Positions 1 to 8,947 of a stretch of DNA of 33,031 nt are shown piece after piece. A program made the position numbers and the translations under genes. Source of the DNA: Puniceicoccales bacterium (GTDB lineage: Bacteria > Verrucomicrobiota > Verrucomicrobiia > Opitutales > UBA9783); NCBI GenBank assembly GCA_031283895.1, contig JAITAV010000006.1, positions 1-33,031 of the forward strand. Direction: 5' to 3'. The first letter of the stretch is position 1; every line of letters starts with the position of its first letter. A model generated the notes under the pieces. It saw nothing but the letters and a program-made list of their open reading frames with translations. It searched no databases and had not been told where the DNA came from.

Positions 1-34
1 CTAAAATAAAACGTTCTGCGCTGGAAAATATTAT

Positions 35-237
35 TCACATTTTGACTTTATCGAATAAGCCTTTAAATAATGCTTCCGTCTTCCAATCGCTTCTTTCCAC
101 TTGAATCGACACGGCATTACTCCGTGTTTTTAGCGATCTTACCACGTCAAACGGTTATGTAATAGGTTTTTCTTCCGTTCACTCCAGGCGTAAACTTCAA
201 GTAAATATCCATCAATATCAGGAAAGTAGTACCATGG
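35..237 (-). pseudogene. decayed coding DNA, possibly a VOC/glyoxalase-like tail
   Basis: No intact gene lies in the first 344 bases. On the minus strand two short overlapping open frames read like real protein ends. One (237 down to 139) reads PWYYFPDIDGYLLEVYAW and resembles the C-terminal 'F-x-DPDG-x-LLE' strand of vicinal-oxygen-chelate (glyoxalase/fosfomycin-resistance) proteins, but a stop codon sits immediately upstream of it. The other (154 down to 35) ends in LFKGLFDKVKM and is not recognised. Both lie directly downstream of ruvB in the same direction. I read this as one or two broken genes; the VOC resemblance rests on a single motif and could be chance. Confidence 0.3.
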
Positions 238-344
238 TTAAACGTTTTCTTACGCAAATTGCCTGACGCTACTTCTAGGGATATACAAGCAAAGTCATAT
301 GAAATTACCCATCTTTATTTACACCTACGTAAGTATCCATTTGT

Positions 345-1373
345 TCAGTGTGTGGAATGTTCCAACTGTAGATCTCGCTGCGGCACCTGCATTGAAATTG
401 CCCGCCAACCCTTGGTGGTTAATTGGCGTCCCTGGGGAGTTCTTTGCAAATACCCTTCTTGAATGAGAAAAGGTTCGTGGACTTCTTCCAACGTATCTGC
501 CTGCTCACCAATGGCGACGGCCAGCGCGTGAATGCCTGCGGGACCTCCTTGAAAATTGTTCGCTAGGGTTGATAAAATTCTTTTATCCATCTCATCCAAC
601 CCGCATTCGTCTATGTCCAATAGGTGTAGGGCCGACGAAGCGACTTGCTTATCAACAACTGTATTATTTTTTTGAGAAGCGTAATCTCGGACAAAGTGAA
701 CTAAATTATTGGCAATGCGCGGCGTACCTCTCGATCGAGAAGCAATTTCTTGAGCACCGGATTCGGTCAATTGAATTGCCAAGATTTGAGCAGTTCTTGC
801 GACAATTTTAGATAGATCTTGGCATTTGTAGTGATCCAAACGCGTTTGCAGTGTAAATCGACTGCGCAGAGGGGCCGTCAACAGGCCTACGCGCGTTGTG
901 GCTCCAATGAGCGTAAACTTGGGAACAGACAAGCGTACGCTGCGTGCATTAGGGCCTTGATCAATCATAACATCGATGCGAAAATCTTCCATGGCCGAAT
1001 ACAGATATTCTTCCACAGCTTTTGGGATCCGATGAATCTCATCGATGAACAAAATATCATTGATTTCTAGATTGGTGAGCAGCCCTGCTAGGTCGGCTGC
1101 TTTTTCTATCACAGGACCCGATGAAATGTGCACATGTACTTGCATTTCATTTCCCAAAATGTGGGCCAACGTCGTCTTACCAAGGCCGGGAGGACCACTG
1201 ATTAAAATGTGATTGAGGGCATCCTTCCGTTGTCGGGCAGCTCCGATCATAATCTTTAATCGTTCCAATGTCTTGGATTGTCCAATGAAATCTGCAAAAG
1301 ACAAAGGCCGCAACGAGATGGCTTCCGACAAATTAGTTTGATTGAGCTTTGTGGATGGTTTATTCATCAACAC
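345..1373 (-). CDS. ruvB: Holliday junction branch migration ATPase RuvB
   Basis: RuvB is the hexameric AAA+ motor that, with RuvA, drives branch migration of Holliday junctions in recombinational repair. The 342-residue product has the family's normal length and layout: an N-terminal segment with [11 protein letters not shown], Walker [13 protein letters not shown] (about residues 60-71), Walker [21 protein letters not shown], sensor 1 [17 protein letters not shown] with the arginine finger region, and a C-terminal winged-helix domain with [15 protein letters not shown]. It is the last gene of a minus-strand run after pntB; its start overlaps the 3' end of pntB by 14 bases if the first ATG is used, or about 8 if translation begins at the second ATG (MNKP). 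The overlap suggests co-translation with pntB, although the functions are unrelated. ruvA and ruvC are not in the window. Confidence 0.96.
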   Translation of the reverse strand: MLMNKPSTKLNQTNLSEAISLRPLSFADFIGQSKTLERLKIMIGAARQRKDALNHILISGPPGLGKTTLAHILGNEMQVHVHISSGPVIEKAADLAGLLTNLEINDILFIDEIHRIPKAVEEYLYSAMEDFRIDVMIDQGPNARSVRLSVPKFTLIGATTRVGLLTAPLRSRFTLQTRLDHYKCQDLSKIVARTAQILAIQLTESGAQEIASRSRGTPRIANNLVHFVRDYASQKNNTVVDKQVASSALHLLDIDECGLDEMDKRILSTLANNFQGGPAGIHALAVAIGEQADTLEEVHEPFLIQEGYLQRTPQGRQLTTKGWRAISMQVPQRDLQLEHSTH

Positions 1374-2748
1374 TTTTAAATTCAGCTATCCATTGCATTA
1401 ACGTTGCTTTCGCATCACCGTACAGCATCCAGGTATTCTCTTTGGTAAATAAAGCGTTTTCGAGTCCAGAAAATCCTTTGCCCTTACCGCGTTTAAGCAC
1501 GAAGACCGTTTTAGCCTTGAAAACTTCTATAATAGGCATTCCATAAATGGGAGATCCTACCTTTTCGACGGCTGCTGGATTTACAACATCATTGGCACCT
1601 ATGACGATGACTACATCTGTATCCCCCATGCGTTCGTTGGCGGATTCTAGCTCTACTAATTGATCGTAATCGATATCTGCTTCTGCCAATAATACATTCA
1701 TGTGCCCCGGCATGCGCCCAGCAACCGGATGAATGGCGTAAAAGACTTCCGTGCCATTGGCTTGAAGCCTTTGTGCAAGATCTTTGACGGCGTGTTGCGC
1801 TTGCGCAACCGCCATACCATATCCCGGGACAAAGGCAATCGTGCGTGCGGATTCTAGGATATAGTAGGCATCTGCAACAGACGTTGTTTTGGGTTCAACA
1901 TCCTCCTGTTGTAGTCGTTGTGCGTGTTTAACTTGGAGGCCCCCCAACAAAACTTTTTTTAGGGAACGATTCATGGATTTGCACATGATCATTGTCAGGA
2001 TAAGTCCGCTCATGCCCACCAAACATCCGGTTATGATGAGTACTTTATTGAGGATAATAAGTCCTGCGGTGCAAGCAGCGGTACCCGATAAACTGTTCAA
2101 AAGTGCGATGATAACGGGCATATCTCCACCTCCGATGTGCAGTAAGAAAAGAATGCCGCCACCTAAACTTAAAATAATGAGGCCATAAAAAGTGATGACG
2201 CAGTGAGACGTTAACCAATGCCAACCGGCAATGGCCGATAAGATGCCAAGACCGATATTATAATACTTTTGCCCGCAAAAGCAGATGGAGGCACTTGAAA
2301 TTTTTTGGCTCAATTTGCCGTAAGCAAGCAAGCTTCCTGTAAATGTAATGCCGCCAATAAACACTGTAAGGCAAACGGCTACTTGGGAAAAATGCAGGGA
2401 AAAGTCAAAGTATTCGGCCGGGAATTGACTTAATTTAACGCCTTCCACCATGCCAATCAACACGCTCGCTAGCCCTCCAAATCCGTTAAACAAAGCCACC
2501 ATCTCTGGCATGGCAGTCATGGGTACTCGGATGGCCATCCATAATCCTACATAAACTCCAAATAAGGCAACGATAAAGGTAAGTGTGATGTTTTGCAAAG
2601 GGAATTCGGCAATGGTGGCAAAAACGGCTATGATCATGCCAACCGCAGAAACAAAATTTCCTAAACGTGCCGTGTGAATTTTACCCAACAGCTTAATACC
2701 CCGAATGAACAGGAGTGCAGCTACAATGTATAAAAATGAGGCGTTCAC
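1360..2748 (-). CDS. pntB: NAD(P) transhydrogenase subunit beta
   Basis: PntB is the beta subunit of the proton-translocating transhydrogenase, which uses the proton gradient to reduce NADP+ with NADH. The 462-residue product has a hydrophobic N-terminal two-thirds with several membrane helices (domain II; for example near [20 protein letters not shown] and the [15 protein letters not shown] segment). A soluble NADP(H)-binding domain III follows from about residue 300: [11 protein letters not shown] nucleotide loop, [45 protein letters not shown] and [12 protein letters not shown]. Length and motif order match the family. It starts 3 bases after the pntA2 stop, so the two are surely co-transcribed. 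The NAD-binding alpha part is not found upstream, where it would be expected. Confidence 0.96.
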   Translation of the reverse strand: MNASFLYIVAALLFIRGIKLLGKIHTARLGNFVSAVGMIIAVFATIAEFPLQNITLTFIVALFGVYVGLWMAIRVPMTAMPEMVALFNGFGGLASVLIGMVEGVKLSQFPAEYFDFSLHFSQVAVCLTVFIGGITFTGSLLAYGKLSQKISSASICFCGQKYYNIGLGILSAIAGWHWLTSHCVITFYGLIILSLGGGILFLLHIGGGDMPVIIALLNSLSGTAACTAGLIILNKVLIITGCLVGMSGLILTMIMCKSMNRSLKKVLLGGLQVKHAQRLQQEDVEPKTTSVADAYYILESARTIAFVPGYGMAVAQAQHAVKDLAQRLQANGTEVFYAIHPVAGRMPGHMNVLLAEADIDYDQLVELESANERMGDTDVVIVIGANDVVNPAAVEKVGSPIYGMPIIEVFKAKTVFVLKRGKGKGFSGLENALFTKENTWMLYGDAKATLMQWIAEFKSVDE

Positions 2749-2751
2749 GAT

Positions 2752-3042
2752 TTAATGCTTGCGGTTATTTTTTAAGTTGAACATTTTGAGCATGCGATCG
2801 GTAACCCAGTATCCTCCAATAATATTAATGGTGGCAAAAAATACACCTGCGTAACCCAAAAATAACAAATAACCACTGTGCGCTTGTGATAAGACAACCA
2901 ATGCTCCAATTAAAGTGATGCCGGAAATTGCATTTGTGCTCGACATAAGTGGTGTATGCAATTGTGATGGAACTTTAGTGATAAGTTCAAATCCGAGTAA
3001 ACTGGCCAACAGAACACTAAAAAATAACCAACCGTAATCCAT
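2752..3042 (-). CDS. pntAB: NAD(P) transhydrogenase alpha subunit, membrane part
   Basis: This 96-residue protein is the small membrane segment of the transhydrogenase alpha subunit, encoded separately in organisms where the alpha chain is split. It has three or four predicted membrane helices (MDYGWLFFSVLLASLLGF, then the SGITLIGALVVL and LLFLGYAGVFFATINIIGGY regions) and the diagnostic TKVPSQLHTPLMSSTNAISG segment, followed by GGYWVTDRMLKMF, as in alpha-subunit C-termini. It is the first readable gene of the pntAB-pntB-ruvB run. In split operons the NAD-binding subunit (pntAA) normally sits just upstream, but the 260 bases upstream (3043-3308) contain no such sequence and then meet a gene of the same strand. 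The NAD-binding subunit must be elsewhere or lost. Confidence 0.93.
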   Translation of the reverse strand: MDYGWLFFSVLLASLLGFELITKVPSQLHTPLMSSTNAISGITLIGALVVLSQAHSGYLLFLGYAGVFFATINIIGGYWVTDRMLKMFNLKNNRKH

Positions 3043-3308
3043 GATTCAAAAATCTAAGCTTTTATTTTTAGAAGAAAAGTAAAAAGTAATGCAAGACTTC
3101 TTTAAATGTGGAATTGTACATTTCACAAAAGCTTCATTTTTTGAAGATCCATCTGGTTTTTAGAAAAGATGGTGAAGTCAAAAAATTTTGTAGACTCGAG
3201 GAAATGCCTATTTGTGATTACGAGATACTTCATGATTTATCAAACATACCTATGTGGTTAAGTCATAAATCCCGATCGTGCCACCGTATTACACGCAATG
3301 TCATGAAG

Positions 3309-4259
3309 CTATAGTTTGAGCATGCGCAAGGTAGTTTTTACGACGGATTGTACCGTAATTTGAGCGAGACCTCCATGGGGGGCTTGAAAGATACCGTGTT
3401 GTGGATCATCAATGGGATAGGGTCCATAGCGTTTATAGTCGGTGGGGCCATAAATTCCAACGAGTGGTTTACAAAGTGCGGCTGCCAAATGGAGGGGACC
3501 ACTGTCGTTGGCTACCACGCATTGGGCATTTTGAATAATGGTGGGCAAGGCTCTAAGGGACGTTTTGCCGGTGAGGTCAATGAAGCGATCATGTTGAAAA
3601 TGCGCTGCGTGAGAAGATTCATTTTGATCCAACCATACGCAACATATCTTGGTTTGTTCCAATATATCACGCGCGTACTCCAAAAAGTGAGGCCACTCTT
3701 TAATGGCTACACGGCTGCTTGGGAAAATGGCAACGTAGGGCTTCTCTTCTAAACTTTCCGGTAAAGGCGTAGGAGAAAATGTAAGCGGACGTTGAGGTGT
3801 TGCATCGATGTCGAAAATATTGAAGAGAGATTTTAAAATTTCCACGGCATGCGGATCCTTGGTTTGCGGGAAGTAACGTTTTTGGTAAAACCACGAAGCT
3901 CCTTCCCTTGCGTCCGTTCTTCCGATTTTGCAAGCACCTTTGGCAAAGAATGTCATGAGGCCTGATCGCAAAAGCCCTTGAAAATCTAAAATATAATCGT
4001 AATCGTGCAAACGTACTTCCCGTATCAACTGAATAAAAGCACGTATGCCTCCGTACCTTTTGAAAATAAATGATCGCTTTACAATGGGGGATAGAGCAAG
4101 TAGATCATGAAAACAGTCGCGTACAATCCAGTGTATTTCTAAAAAAATGCCTTTCTCCATCAGCGTGTGATAAGCGCCTTCAACAACTTGTAACGTTTGA
4201 ATAATGTCACCCAGAGAAGAGGGTTTTATAACGAGAAGCCGACAGTGAGATTGCTGCAT
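3309..4259 (-). CDS. glycosyltransferase family 9, heptosyltransferase-like
   Basis: A GT9 (GT-B fold) enzyme of the ADP-heptose:LPS heptosyltransferase group, which adds core sugars to lipid A on the cytoplasmic face of the inner membrane. The 316-residue protein has the N-terminal LVIKPSSLGDIIQTL motif (residues about 9-23), the YDYILDFQGLLRSG segment typical of WaaC-like members, PYVAIFPSSRVAIKEWP opening the C-terminal domain, and the donor-site ANDSGPLHLAAALCKPLVGIYGPTD. Length is normal to slightly short for the family. The gene stands alone: about 260 bases separate it from the transhydrogenase operon and 210 from the prepilin-like gene. WaaC versus WaaF or another GT9 activity cannot be decided from sequence alone. 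Its presence implies an outer membrane with LPS or a related glycolipid. Confidence 0.88.
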   Translation of the reverse strand: MQQSHCRLLVIKPSSLGDIIQTLQVVEGAYHTLMEKGIFLEIHWIVRDCFHDLLALSPIVKRSFIFKRYGGIRAFIQLIREVRLHDYDYILDFQGLLRSGLMTFFAKGACKIGRTDAREGASWFYQKRYFPQTKDPHAVEILKSLFNIFDIDATPQRPLTFSPTPLPESLEEKPYVAIFPSSRVAIKEWPHFLEYARDILEQTKICCVWLDQNESSHAAHFQHDRFIDLTGKTSLRALPTIIQNAQCVVANDSGPLHLAAALCKPLVGIYGPTDYKRYGPYPIDDPQHGIFQAPHGGLAQITVQSVVKTTLRMLKL

Positions 4260-4469
4260 ACGTACAATGCGATAAATAGTGTCATTTTAAATGAAAGAAG
4301 CGAGCTATTTTTGAACAAAAATCGCTGTAAAGTCCGTACATGTTCTGTTTAAAGTTTTTTAGGAAACGTTTTATGATCAAGTTCTTAACTTAAAACTGTG
4401 GATCTAGAATCCGTCAGATCTACTGAATGCATAGAAGTAAATTTTGAAACATTCCCGATGAATGACACG

Positions 4470-4868
4470 TTAAAAATCCTCTTTAACGTAGCTGAAGAGC
4501 TTTTGTTTAGAACGCATGGAAAATATTTGAATCTCGAAAGCTTTTGAAGAAAAAACCGGTGCCGGAGACACCCTAAAGATAAATTGGCAAATGGCATTAT
4601 GAGGAACGTCGTGTGTAAAAATGCGTTGTTTAGAATGCAGCTCTTGACTGGCCAACCAATCACCCAGCATATCCTCTTGCTTTTGATGGGCAAAGAATTC
4701 AAATGTATCCACGTATATGGGAATCAGTTGCATTTCATTTATACACGTATTTTGTTGTTGATGGAGTGCGTATACTTTGGAGAAAATTCCAACACTTGCG
4801 CTCAATAGTAGCAAAGTAAGGCACATTTCGTATAACGTAATGCCTTGAGAAGGTAGTGTGCGTTGCAT
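4470..4868 (-). CDS. type IV prepilin-like protein
   Basis: A 132-residue protein with a textbook prepilin N-terminus. From the ATG at 4868 a short basic leader MQRTLPSQG ends in glycine, followed by ITLYE, so that glutamate is position 5 of the mature protein, and then a hydrophobic helix MCLTLLLLSASVGIF. This is the G|xxxxE cleavage/methylation signal of type IV pilins and type II secretion pseudopilins. The remaining ~100 residues are polar and unrecognised. The open frame extends 24 codons further upstream, but that part overlaps the prepilin peptidase gene. The ATG at 4868 overlaps the peptidase stop as TAATG, which both fixes the start and suggests translational coupling. It could be a minor pilin or pseudopilin of a system encoded elsewhere. 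No pilus ATPase, platform protein or secretin is in the window. Confidence 0.72.
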   Translation of the reverse strand: MQRTLPSQGITLYEMCLTLLLLSASVGIFSKVYALHQQQNTCINEMQLIPIYVDTFEFFAHQKQEDMLGDWLASQELHSKQRIFTHDVPHNAICQFIFRVSPAPVFSSKAFEIQIFSMRSKQKLFSYVKEDF

Positions 4869-5701
4869 TACATCATCTTTTCCAAAAGTATGAACGATAC
4901 ATATTTTTCTGAAAAGTGAGGTTCCATGAGTATGTCGCATAAAGCAGCCACGGTGATAAAAGGGCCAAAAGGAATCATTTTATGCATGAGATGTGTGCGT
5001 TTTCCTTTGAATCTTTGAACCAGTGCTGCGATGATGAAAAAGCACGTTCCAAATGTTGCACCTAAAAAAATTGAAAAACAGCACGTTTGCCATCCGCAGA
5101 AGGCGCCGATACAACCGAGCAATTTTACATCCCCTAATCCCATGGCTTCTTTTTTCAAGAAAAATTCTGCAAAACTAGCGAATCCGAAGAGCCCTCCCAT
5201 GGCCAGACAAGTATTTTGCAAACTTCGAAGCATACCCATGAGCGGTGTCTGTGCACGTTGCAGTTCTGGATAAAAGAAACAAAAAAGACATCCCGCAACT
5301 ATACCACCTAATGTGATTTCATCCGGGATGAGCATCGTGTCGATATCTGTAAAAAAAGCCACCAGAAGTAGACAGGCAAGTGTAAATATTGCAATGGGAG
5401 CAGTACGCACGTACACACCAACGACGATGGCAAGTAAACCGGTTACGCTTTCCACAAGTGGATACCGAATGGGCAAACGTTTACGGCAGCAAGCCGTTTT
5501 CCCTTTTAACCAAAACCACGTTAGGATGGGGATATTGTAAAACCATGGGATAGGTTTTGAGCAATGACAACATTTGGAGCGCGGCTTTACGATGGATTGA
5601 TGGCCAGGTAGGCGCAATATGCATACGTTGAGAAAACTTCCCACGATTGCACCCGAGATAAAGTAAACTAACAATGATAGACTGGCAGGTAGCGTCGTCA
5701 T
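4868..5701 (-). CDS. pilD: prepilin peptidase / leader peptidase (PilD/GspO)
   Basis: An inner-membrane aspartyl protease that removes prepilin leaders and N-methylates the new N-terminus. It shows SGAIVGSFLNVCILRLPGHQ near the N-terminus, an N-terminal Cys-rich loop (CCHC, later TACCRKR) with IRYPLVE, the first catalytic aspartate in FFTDIDTMLIPDEI, and the second in EAMGLGDVKLLG, with multiple membrane helices. The second CxxC pair of the zinc-binding loop is imperfect (CCRK instead of CxxC). The open frame begins at a TTG at 5752 (294 residues). I place the start at the internal ATG at 5701 (277 residues), because family members begin about 20 residues before GSFLNV. It overlaps the following prepilin-like gene by one base. 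No clear ribosome-binding site precedes either candidate start. Confidence 0.92.
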   Translation of the reverse strand: MTTLPASLSLLVYFISGAIVGSFLNVCILRLPGHQSIVKPRSKCCHCSKPIPWFYNIPILTWFWLKGKTACCRKRLPIRYPLVESVTGLLAIVVGVYVRTAPIAIFTLACLLLVAFFTDIDTMLIPDEITLGGIVAGCLFCFFYPELQRAQTPLMGMLRSLQNTCLAMGGLFGFASFAEFFLKKEAMGLGDVKLLGCIGAFCGWQTCCFSIFLGATFGTCFFIIAALVQRFKGKRTHLMHKMIPFGPFITVAALCDILMEPHFSEKYVSFILLEKMM

Positions 5702-6085
5702 GAATATTGAGACTTGTTGTGCAAAGTTAAATAGATCTGCCAACAAAGGCAAGGTTTTGGAGATGAAACATTACAAAATGACGTATAATCATTTCTATTT
5801 ACATTAGTTACATGCATGGATAGGACCCAAAAGTTGTTCCACAAGAAAATGTCCACGTTTGTATTTTATTAAAATCATTTTTTACCCAAACGTTTACGCA
5901 TCAATCATGAATCTTTAAGGCAAACAAGCAATTGTCTTTTAGGTTGCAACCGTAGATTTTTATTTTGCAAATAGTCTCACTAGGGAAAAATACCAAACAA
6001 TGCGATGAATGTTAAACGCTACGTACACAAGCTGTGATCGTGAGGGTTATTTAAGTATTTTTGAGCTGTGACTTACGAGGATTCA
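5702..6085. other. gene-free interval upstream of pilD
   Basis: This AT-rich stretch of roughly 330 to 380 bases separates the rmuC stop from the prepilin peptidase. Neither strand holds an open frame that looks like protein. On the minus strand, a weak TATAAT-like element lies about 30 bases upstream of the TTG at 5752, but no convincing -35 element accompanies it. It probably carries the promoter of the pilD/prepilin pair; nothing more can be supported. Confidence 0.4.
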
Positions 6086-7336
6086 TTACCCACATTTGCT
6101 ATTTTTAATGTTTTCTTCGATGGGAGAAGGGAGTTCAAATGCTATATTTTTTTTGGCAAATACGTTGAGCTTTTTTGCGGAAGGCAAAATACGTGCTTCC
6201 AAAGAACCTAGAAGTTGGTTGTAGCTTTCGACTGTTTTTGACAAATTTTTGCGCAAATCTTGAAAATAATTGCCGAACGTTAACATACGTTCGTATAGCT
6301 CATTGCCCAAAGTTCCGATTTCCTTGATGTCTTCCAACATTTTATTTTGACGCCAACCATAATGTACAGCTTTTAATAAAGCAATGAGCGTGGTGGGGGT
6401 TGCGAAGACGACGTTATGGTGACAGGCGTATTCGATGAGAGAAGCATCCATTTGAAGTGCACGGCTAAAAATCCATTCGCCAGGGAAAAATAGGACTACA
6501 AAGTCGGCGGATTGATCCAAGAAATTGTCGTAAGATTTCGTACCCAGTTTGGCAATTAAATCTCGCATGCGTTGACAACAATTTTTAAGCTCTTGGTCAG
6601 CATTTGTTTCGTTATTGGCACTCTGAACAGCCGTTAAAAAATTATCCCATTGGGGCGTTTTTGCATCCACGATTACGGTACGTTGATTGGGTAAATGTAT
6701 CAGCATATCGGGACGCAATAAACCGTTATGGATCGTCTGCTGTACGTTGAAATCGACGTATTCAATCATGCCCGCCATTTCGACGACTCGACGTAACTGC
6801 ATTTCTCCCCAGTGACCACGTGTATTGGAATTGCACAAAGCCCGAGATAGGAGTTCTGTTTTACTTTCCAAGCGCAACTGCATTTGGTTAAGATTCTCGA
6901 GATGTTCTTTGAGACTTGAATGCGTTTGTAGTCGGTTATGTTCAAAACAATCTAGCTTTTCGGAAAAATCTTTTAAACCTTCTTTGATGGGGTCTAATGT
7001 TTTTTCCAGAAGTAATCTTTGGCTTCCGAGAGCCTCTTTAGCCTCAGCGGCACATTTTTTCATACCTTCTTCCGCCAAATGCATAAAGGTTTGGGCATTT
7101 TCCTTAAATAATTCTAGGGAAATGTATTTGAACTGTTGTGGCAGGTGTTCTTGTATTGCATCCAATTGTTGCCTATATGTTTGACTGAGGACTTTTTCAG
7201 CTGCGTAAACACTTTCCAATTTGATGCAATCTACGTTTTTTTGGTCATAGAGGGCACCTTTGGTAATACGTTCTCTCCAGAATATGTAAGCAAAGAGAAT
7301 GCCCAATAAAATACCTGTCAAAGTTGCCATTAACAT
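6086..7336 (-). CDS. rmuC: DNA recombination protein RmuC
   Basis: RmuC-family proteins have a PD-(D/E)XK-like nuclease fold and limit DNA rearrangements at inverted repeats. The product has one N-terminal membrane helix (MATLTGILLGILFAYIFW), a long coiled-coil region (about residues 30-170), and the conserved RmuC core RGHWGEMQLRRVVEMAGM, NGLLRPDMLIHLPN, VIVDAKTP, then FFPGEWIFSRALQ and a C-terminal helical segment with KAVHYGWRQ. The open frame extends upstream to 7411. I take the ATG at 7336 because it removes most of the overlap with ftsY and places the membrane helix at the N-terminus; that ATG still overlaps the ftsY stop by 7 bases, as expected for coupled genes. It is the last gene of a nusB-ftsY-rmuC run. 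Confidence 0.9.
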   Translation of the reverse strand: MLMATLTGILLGILFAYIFWRERITKGALYDQKNVDCIKLESVYAAEKVLSQTYRQQLDAIQEHLPQQFKYISLELFKENAQTFMHLAEEGMKKCAAEAKEALGSQRLLLEKTLDPIKEGLKDFSEKLDCFEHNRLQTHSSLKEHLENLNQMQLRLESKTELLSRALCNSNTRGHWGEMQLRRVVEMAGMIEYVDFNVQQTIHNGLLRPDMLIHLPNQRTVIVDAKTPQWDNFLTAVQSANNETNADQELKNCCQRMRDLIAKLGTKSYDNFLDQSADFVVLFFPGEWIFSRALQMDASLIEYACHHNVVFATPTTLIALLKAVHYGWRQNKMLEDIKEIGTLGNELYERMLTFGNYFQDLRKNLSKTVESYNQLLGSLEARILPSAKKLNVFAKKNIAFELPSPIEENIKNSKCG

Positions 7337-8253
7337 GTAGAAGAACCGTTGGGAGAACCTATGATAGCGTCCAGGTATGATGCATAAGAAAATTTTTGCA
7401 AATCGTCGCATGCTTCACCTAAACCAATGAAATAGATGGGCAATTTGAGCTGGTCATGAATCTCAACAATGGCTCCGCCTTTACTAGTTCCGTCTAATTT
7501 TGTAACAATCAGACCCGTCAAGCCAATCGCTTCGTGAAATACTTTTGCCTGCGTTATTGAATTTGTGCCAAGCGATCCGTCAATAACTAACCACTTATGT
7601 TGAGGGAAATTGTCCTGAAATTTTTTAGCCACCCGGATAATCTTTTTTAATTCTTCCACCAAGTAAGTTTTGGTGTGTAAACGGCCTGCCGTATCCAGCA
7701 AAATCCAGTTATAATTTCGGTGCACCCCGGCTTGGCATGCGTCATGCGCTACAGCGGCGGCATCCGCTCCTTGATGACTCCTCACGCACTCGACGTGAAG
7801 TTGTTCTGCCCACCGCTTGAGCTGTTGATCAGCCGCCGCTCTAAAAGTGTCGCATGAACCCAATAAAACTTTTTCATTTTGCGTCTGTAAGTAATATGCC
7901 AGTTTGGCAGCCGTCGTTGTTTTTCCGACCCCATTGACTCCCAAAAGTAATACCACTTGAGGTTGTTGCATGGCGAGAGGCAGGGTGCCTTCGGAATCGT
8001 GGAGCATTGTTTCCAAGGTAAGTCGGACAAGTTGGTGCAATGAGTGATGTTTGGGATCAGCATTTTTAACTTGTTGCATAATCTTTTCGACAACTTCGGG
8101 TCCAAAATCTGCACCGTACAAATTTGCTTCCAGTTTTTCTAAGGTTTCTGATGTAAATGATTCGCTTTTCCTGAAAGGATTTAACAACCCGGCCCATAGC
8201 TTTTTGTGCGTATTGACAAATCCGTCTTTGATTTTTTTGAATACTTCAAACAT
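7330..8253 (-). CDS. ftsY: signal recognition particle receptor FtsY
   Basis: FtsY is the SRP-GTPase receptor that delivers ribosome-nascent chain complexes to the Sec translocon. The 307-residue protein is a short form without a long acidic A domain. It has the N domain (ETLEKLEANLYGADFGPEVV), the G1 loop LLLGVNGVGKTTTAAKLA, the SRP-GTPase insertion motif DTFRAAADQQLKRWAE, G3 LLDTAGRLHTK, G4 TKLDGTSKGGA and the closing IYFIGLGEACDDLQKF. The usual DATTGQN loop reads DGSLGTN here. The ATG at 8253 overlaps the nusB stop as TGATG; a TTG one codon upstream is less likely. The organism's ffh and SRP RNA are not in the window. Confidence 0.96.
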   Translation of the reverse strand: MFEVFKKIKDGFVNTHKKLWAGLLNPFRKSESFTSETLEKLEANLYGADFGPEVVEKIMQQVKNADPKHHSLHQLVRLTLETMLHDSEGTLPLAMQQPQVVLLLGVNGVGKTTTAAKLAYYLQTQNEKVLLGSCDTFRAAADQQLKRWAEQLHVECVRSHQGADAAAVAHDACQAGVHRNYNWILLDTAGRLHTKTYLVEELKKIIRVAKKFQDNFPQHKWLVIDGSLGTNSITQAKVFHEAIGLTGLIVTKLDGTSKGGAIVEIHDQLKLPIYFIGLGEACDDLQKFSYASYLDAIIGSPNGSSTC

Positions 8254-8720
8254 CAATGCACATCCCTTTCTTTGGCTAACTGATCGAGAATTCCGTTGAT
8301 GAAACGTCTTGCATCTTCGGACGAGTAAGTTTTACTCAGTTCAATAGCCTCATTGATAACAACGGGAGTAGGCACTTTTTTGCAAAAAAGTAGTTCAAAC
8401 AGGGCAAGTCTTAGGATGGCTAGATCCATTTTTGCGATACGGGAAAAAGTCCAATTTTTTGCACAATTTTGAATGTAAGCATCGATGGAAGTTTTAGAAC
8501 GCACGACCCCCTGTAACATGTCGATAACAAAATCTGAATTCAGGATGCTGGCGTCCATTTCCGTGCAGCGTTCTTCACGGTAATTTTTAAATAAAGTATC
8601 TATGGCAATATCCTGTTGCATTTCCCACATGTAGAGGCATTCAACAATACATTGACGCTGCTGTCGGCGTCTCGTTTTGTGAGCCTTATCCTGCACATCT
8701 ACGCGCAACGTTTGTTCCAT
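8253..8720 (-). CDS. nusB: transcription antitermination factor NusB
   Basis: NusB pairs with NusE (S10) on boxA RNA to promote antitermination in rRNA operons. From the ATG at 8720 the product is 155 residues, the usual NusB length. It shows the RNA-binding arginine-rich start KTRRRQQRQCIVECLYMWE, the central helices, and the strongly conserved C-terminal half: FSRIAKMDLAILRLALFELL, PTPVVINEAIELSKTYSSED and ARRFINGILDQLAKE. The open frame runs 51 codons further upstream, but that part does not resemble NusB and has no family counterpart. It heads the nusB-ftsY-rmuC run; the 227 bases to the divergent lipoprotein gene should hold both promoters. Confidence 0.93.
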   Translation of the reverse strand: MEQTLRVDVQDKAHKTRRRQQRQCIVECLYMWEMQQDIAIDTLFKNYREERCTEMDASILNSDFVIDMLQGVVRSKTSIDAYIQNCAKNWTFSRIAKMDLAILRLALFELLFCKKVPTPVVINEAIELSKTYSSEDARRFINGILDQLAKERDVH

Positions 8721-8947
8721 AGGTAACCCTATTATGAACGTCCCTATACACGCCATTGTCAAGCGATTTGCTAGTTTTTTATTTATGCAACCTAACCTGC
8801 CATGAAGTCTAATTCCCCGACTGTATTGCGATAAGTTAAGCAACATTTTAAGGGGAATGGTAAAAATAATCATCTGCGTTTAGAATGGTTATGGTCGCAA
8901 AAAATTTGGACCCAAAGATTGCGTTAACAAAAAAAGTGATTAATGTG

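Noticed and set aside
3108-3314. 68-codon plus-strand frame between the transhydrogenase genes and the GT9 gene.
   Set aside because: No recognisable motif, no ribosome-binding site, and it overlaps the GT9 stop on the other strand.
4385-4702. 105-codon minus-strand frame overlapping the prepilin-like gene.
   Set aside because: Out-of-frame shadow; the competing frame has the prepilin cleavage signal and the TAATG coupling.
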